NCBI GenBank assembly: GCA_947593615.1
Contig: CANQDR010000020.1
Coordinates: 1-44,348 of the forward strand
Source: an uncultured Clostridia bacterium
GTDB taxonomy: Bacteria > Bacillota > Clostridia > Oscillospirales > Acutalibacteraceae
DNA: 44,348 nucleotides
Direction of reading: 5' to 3'
Numbering within the stretch: the stretch's first letter is position 1; each line of letters starts with the position of its first letter. Under the pieces are notes generated by a model that saw only the letters and a program-made list of their open reading frames with translations, was not told the origin of the DNA and made no database searches. Positions 41,754-44,348 of this stretch are shown in pieces. Both the position numbers and the translations under genes were made by a program.

Positions 41754-43622
41754 ATGCCCGTTCCGTTTGACTCCCGAAAAATTTATTACCGTTCTCCGTT
41801 TGGAGCGGTTGAAGAGGGAACAAAAATACATTTCAGAATACTTTTGCCCAGAGCGCTTCATTCTCAAAAGGCTGAGCTTTGCGTAAAATATGACTATGAT
41901 TACAACTGGATGTTCACCAATTTGTTTTGGTGCGGAACTTTCGACGAGGACACCGAAATCTGGGAGTGTGATTTTACTCCGAGCAGAATAGGACTTTACT
42001 GGTACGGTTTTAAGTTATACACAAATGACGGTCCGCGTTATATAGTTCCGTCCGACCCATATAATATAAGCACAATTGAACACTCACCGGGCAGAAGCTG
42101 GCAGATAACGTGTTATAAAAAGGGCTTTCAGACGCCTCATTGGCCGGTGGGCGGAATTATGTATCAGATTTTCCCCGACAGATTTAACTTCAGCGGTGAA
42201 GAGAAAAAGCTGACACGTACTGATTTTACGCGCAACAACGACTGGTATGCCCTGCCTCAGTGGCGTCCCGACGAAAAAGGAGAAATTACCAACAGCGACT
42301 TTTTTATGGGAGACTTAAAAGGCATTACTCAAAAGCTTGATTACCTTGAACAACTCGGAGTAAGCTGTATTTATCTGAATCCAATAGGTGAAGCCTACTC
42401 AAACCACCGTTATGACACGGGTGATTATTCAAAGGTTGACCCTATTCTCGGCACTGAGGAGGATTTTAAAACGCTTTGCAGTGAGGCGAAAAAGCGCGGT
42501 ATTCACGTTATAAACGACGGTGTATTCTCGCATACAGGCGCAGACAGCATTTATTTCAACAGATTCGGCCGTTACGGCAACAGCGGAGCGTACCGCGATA
42601 AAAACTCGCCTTATTACAGCTGGTACAAGTTTAACGACTGGCCAGACAATTACAATTCGTGGTGGGGCTTTTACACTCTTCCCGAAGTAATTGAAACGGA
42701 TCCTGCGTTTAATGATTATATAAACGGTGAAAACGGAATTGTACGAAAATGGATGCGCTGCGGAAACTCAGGCTGGAGGCTTGATGTTGCAGACGAACTG
42801 CCCGACGAGTTTATGGAAAATCTCAGGAAGTCCGTTAAGGAAGAAAATCCCGAAGCATTTATCGTGGGTGAGGTCTGGGAGGACGCAAGCAACAAAGAAA
42901 GCTACGGAGCAAGAAGAAAATTCCTGCTCGGCAATCAGCTTGACTCGGTTATGAACTATGTGTTCAGAAATGCAATTCTTGACTTTTGCAGAGGACAGGA
43001 CGCAAAATACACAATGGACGCTATTATGAGTGTAATTGAAAACTATCCGCGGCCAGTACTCCGCGTGCTTATGAACTCGCTGTCTACCCACGACACCGAA
43101 CGTGCGCTGACCGTAATTGCAGGAGAGCCGCTCAACGGACGAGACCGTGAATGGCAGGCAAACACGTATCTTTCAAAGGAACAAAGAGAAAGAGGAATAA
43201 AACTGCTGAAAATTGCTGTTGCAATGCAATATACTCTACCGGGATTCCCTTGTGTATATTACGGTGACGAGGCAGGTATGGAGGGTTACCGCGATCCGTT
43301 CAACAGATGTTGTTATCCGTGGGGCAAAGAGGATAAAGAGCTTATTGACTGGCACAGAACGCTCGGAAACATCAGAAAATCCTGCTCGGCTTTATGGGAC
43401 GGAGATTTCATTAACGCATTTGCAAAAGACAGACGGCTGTCTTATATACGTCACGACGAGAAGAATGCGCTTTACTGCACATTTAATCTCTATGACGAAG
43501 AGGTTGTTGTATCGCCGCCTCCGGGATATGCGGACGCCGAGCCTATGTTCGGGTCAAGATTTGAAAACGGCAAGCTGATTATTGCGCCTTTAAGCTGTGA
43601 GTTTCTGCTGATTGAAACGTAA
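41754..43622 (+). CDS. GH13 alpha-amylase/neopullulanase-type glycosidase
   Basis: 622 residues from this start. An N-terminal beta-sandwich (WMFTNLFWCGTFDED, GLYWYGFKLYTNDGPRYIV) precedes the TIM barrel (GGIMYQIFPDRFNF). GH13 regions: DGVFSHTG (I), WRLDVADEL with the nucleophile Asp (II), IVGEVWED with the acid/base Glu (III), LSTHDTER (IV). It cleaves alpha-glucans such as starch or glycogen oligosaccharides. No signal peptide, so probably intracellular. An ATG at 41700 is in frame but lacks a ribosome site; the one at 41754 follows GGGAAGTG, so I prefer it. It stands alone in its own transcript. Confidence 0.88.
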   Translation: MPVPFDSRKIYYRSPFGAVEEGTKIHFRILLPRALHSQKAELCVKYDYDYNWMFTNLFWCGTFDEDTEIWECDFTPSRIGLYWYGFKLYTNDGPRYIVPSDPYNISTIEHSPGRSWQITCYKKGFQTPHWPVGGIMYQIFPDRFNFSGEEKKLTRTDFTRNNDWYALPQWRPDEKGEITNSDFFMGDLKGITQKLDYLEQLGVSCIYLNPIGEAYSNHRYDTGDYSKVDPILGTEEDFKTLCSEAKKRGIHVINDGVFSHTGADSIYFNRFGRYGNSGAYRDKNSPYYSWYKFNDWPDNYNSWWGFYTLPEVIETDPAFNDYINGENGIVRKWMRCGNSGWRLDVADELPDEFMENLRKSVKEENPEAFIVGEVWEDASNKESYGARRKFLLGNQLDSVMNYVFRNAILDFCRGQDAKYTMDAIMSVIENYPRPVLRVLMNSLSTHDTERALTVIAGEPLNGRDREWQANTYLSKEQRERGIKLLKIAVAMQYTLPGFPCVYYGDEAGMEGYRDPFNRCCYPWGKEDKELIDWHRTLGNIRKSCSALWDGDFINAFAKDRRLSYIRHDEKNALYCTFNLYDEEVVVSPPPGYADAEPMFGSRFENGKLIIAPLSCEFLLIET

Positions 43623-43660
43623 ATTATGAATATAAAAGAATATAAAGATTAATTTTCTGC

Positions 43661-43689
43661 TTGCTTTTTATTATATCCTGTGTTATAAT
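43661..43689 (+). promoter_or_regulatory. Promoter without a downstream gene
   Basis: TTGCTT (43661-43666), a 17-bp spacer ending TGTGT, then TATAAT (43684-43689). It lies after the amylase stop and 85 bp before a strong terminator, with no ORF between. Confidence 0.6.
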
Positions 43690-43695
43690 TTATCA

Positions 43696-43813
43696 CATAA
43701 TGCAATTATTATATATAAATAAACTGAAAAACCGCTAAAATTTTTCCTCAAGTAAGATACTTCTGCTTTATCACCGCGAAAATCCGCATTTAATCGGACT
43801 TTCGCGGTTTTTT
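43696..43813 (+). ncRNA. Candidate small RNA of about 118 nt
   Basis: Defined by the promoter at 43661-43689 and the intrinsic terminator at 43774-43813. The stretch between has no start codon with a ribosome site. The RNA would end in a stem-loop and U-tail, as many regulatory RNAs do. Alternatively the terminator belongs to the amylase gene and the promoter is chance in AT-rich DNA. Confidence 0.35.
43774..43813 (+). terminator. Strong intrinsic terminator
   Basis: Stem CCGCGAAA/TTTCGCGG, an A/C mismatch, then TCCG/CGGA around an 8-nt loop, followed by six T. It ends transcripts from the amylase gene and any RNA from the 43661 promoter, before the convergent integrase gene. Confidence 0.88.
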
Positions 43814-43845
43814 GACTTACTGTTTGACGATTTTTGATACCATAA

Positions 43846-44348
43846 TTAATTTAATTTTTCCATTTGTTTTCGCTTTTGTTCTATACTGCTGTGTACATAT
43901 CTTTGTAGTGTTATCTGTATATCTGTGTGCCCCAATATTTCGCTCAGACTTTTTACGTCAAATCCGCTTTCTATTGCTCTTGTTGCAAATGTGTGTCTTA
44001 ATGCGTGAAAGTTTATGTGTTCTATTCCTGCTTCTTCCAGATATTTTTCTAATCTTACTCTGTATCTCCTTGGCTCAATGCATTTATAATTACCTGTTAA
44101 AAAATATCCGCTCGATTTATGTTTTTCTAACAAATTAATCATCTTATCTGACAACGGTATTATTCTTTCTGAATTTTCTGTTTTGGGTGTGCTGATTATT
44201 AGTTTGCTTTTTGTCAAACTGTTTTTATCTGTGTTATTTATTCTTAGCATTGTTTTGTTTACTCTCAGAGTTTTTTCTTCAAAATTTATATCTTCCCATT
44301 TTAATGCGCATATTTCTCCAACTCGCAGTCCCGTATTCAAACAAAGCA
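43846..44348 (-). CDS. Tyrosine recombinase/integrase, C-terminal half (partial)
   Basis: The frame runs off the right edge, so the 5' part is missing; about 167 residues are seen. Catalytic set: Arg in NTGLRVGEICALKWEDI, Lys in KTENSERIIPL, His-x-x-Arg in HALRHTFATR, His in LGHTDIQ and the nucleophile Tyr in QRYVHSS. This is the phage/conjugative-transposon integrase type. The gene ends toward the amylase gene; in such elements the attachment site often lies just beyond the 3' end of the integrase, so 43814-43845 is a candidate att region (inference). Confidence 0.9.
   Translation of the reverse strand, partial: LCLNTGLRVGEICALKWEDINFEEKTLRVNKTMLRINNTDKNSLTKSKLIISTPKTENSERIIPLSDKMINLLEKHKSSGYFLTGNYKCIEPRRYRVRLEKYLEEAGIEHINFHALRHTFATRAIESGFDVKSLSEILGHTDIQITLQRYVHSSIEQKRKQMEKLN

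Overview
The window reads as chromosomal DNA of a low-GC anaerobic Clostridia, most likely an Oscillospirales/Ruminococcaceae-type gut bacterium. This rests on gene content: [FeFe]-hydrogenase maturases, an mreBCD-PBP2-minD locus, a paired hisS-aspS, many GGAGG ribosome sites and AT-rich spacers. The species is not assigned. No rRNA, tRNA or CRISPR array was seen.

Region 1 (1-14,100, + strand) is an accessory array of Rhs/YD-repeat C-terminal tip cassettes. Six copies of one Rhs core segment, the first cut by the window edge, each lead into a variable tip followed by a small membrane or surface gene, presumably immunity. The tips look like peptidases: an NCYSYA-type protein, a C39-like cysteine peptidase, two HExxH-type metallopeptidase relatives and two copies of a permuted papain-like domain. 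Partners are lipoproteins, four-helix membrane proteins or N-terminally anchored proteins, so the toxins probably act outside the cytoplasm. Several cassettes are broken at homopolymer tracts or have lost a motif residue. Their borders carry a shared leader and a 24-28 nt hairpin. The right part (9.5-14 kb) is a stack of immunity-like genes without toxins. The array probably lies downstream of a full-length Rhs/WapA-type gene outside the window.

Region 2 (14,100-20,000) holds a MATE transporter, a Cof-type HAD phosphatase, endonuclease III, a second HAD hydrolase and a small acidic protein. It ends with an OhrR-like MarR regulator operon carrying two flavodoxins. That operon has a consensus promoter, a 19-bp palindrome and what looks like the first 17 codons of a deleted glutathione peroxidase.

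Region 3 (20,000-24,100, - strand) is the hydrogenase maturation operon: TM1266-like regulator, hydE, hydG, hydF. Region 4 (24,260-28,284, -) is a zinc-ribbon/SPFH/TPM cluster resembling Bacillus subtilis ydjGHI, plus a Tim44-like zinc-ribbon protein. Region 5 (28,300-41,400, -) is housekeeping: aspS, hisS, a methylglyoxal-synthase-like protein lacking catalytic residues, minD, PBP2, mreD, mreC, mreB, dut, a U32 (RlhA-like) protein and zapA. A tandem repeat of about 77 bp lies between mreB and mreC, with related units after PBP2.

Region 6 (41,600-44,348) has a GH13 alpha-amylase-type gene on the + strand, a possible small RNA, and the C-terminal half of a tyrosine recombinase running off the right edge, which suggests a mobile element starts there.
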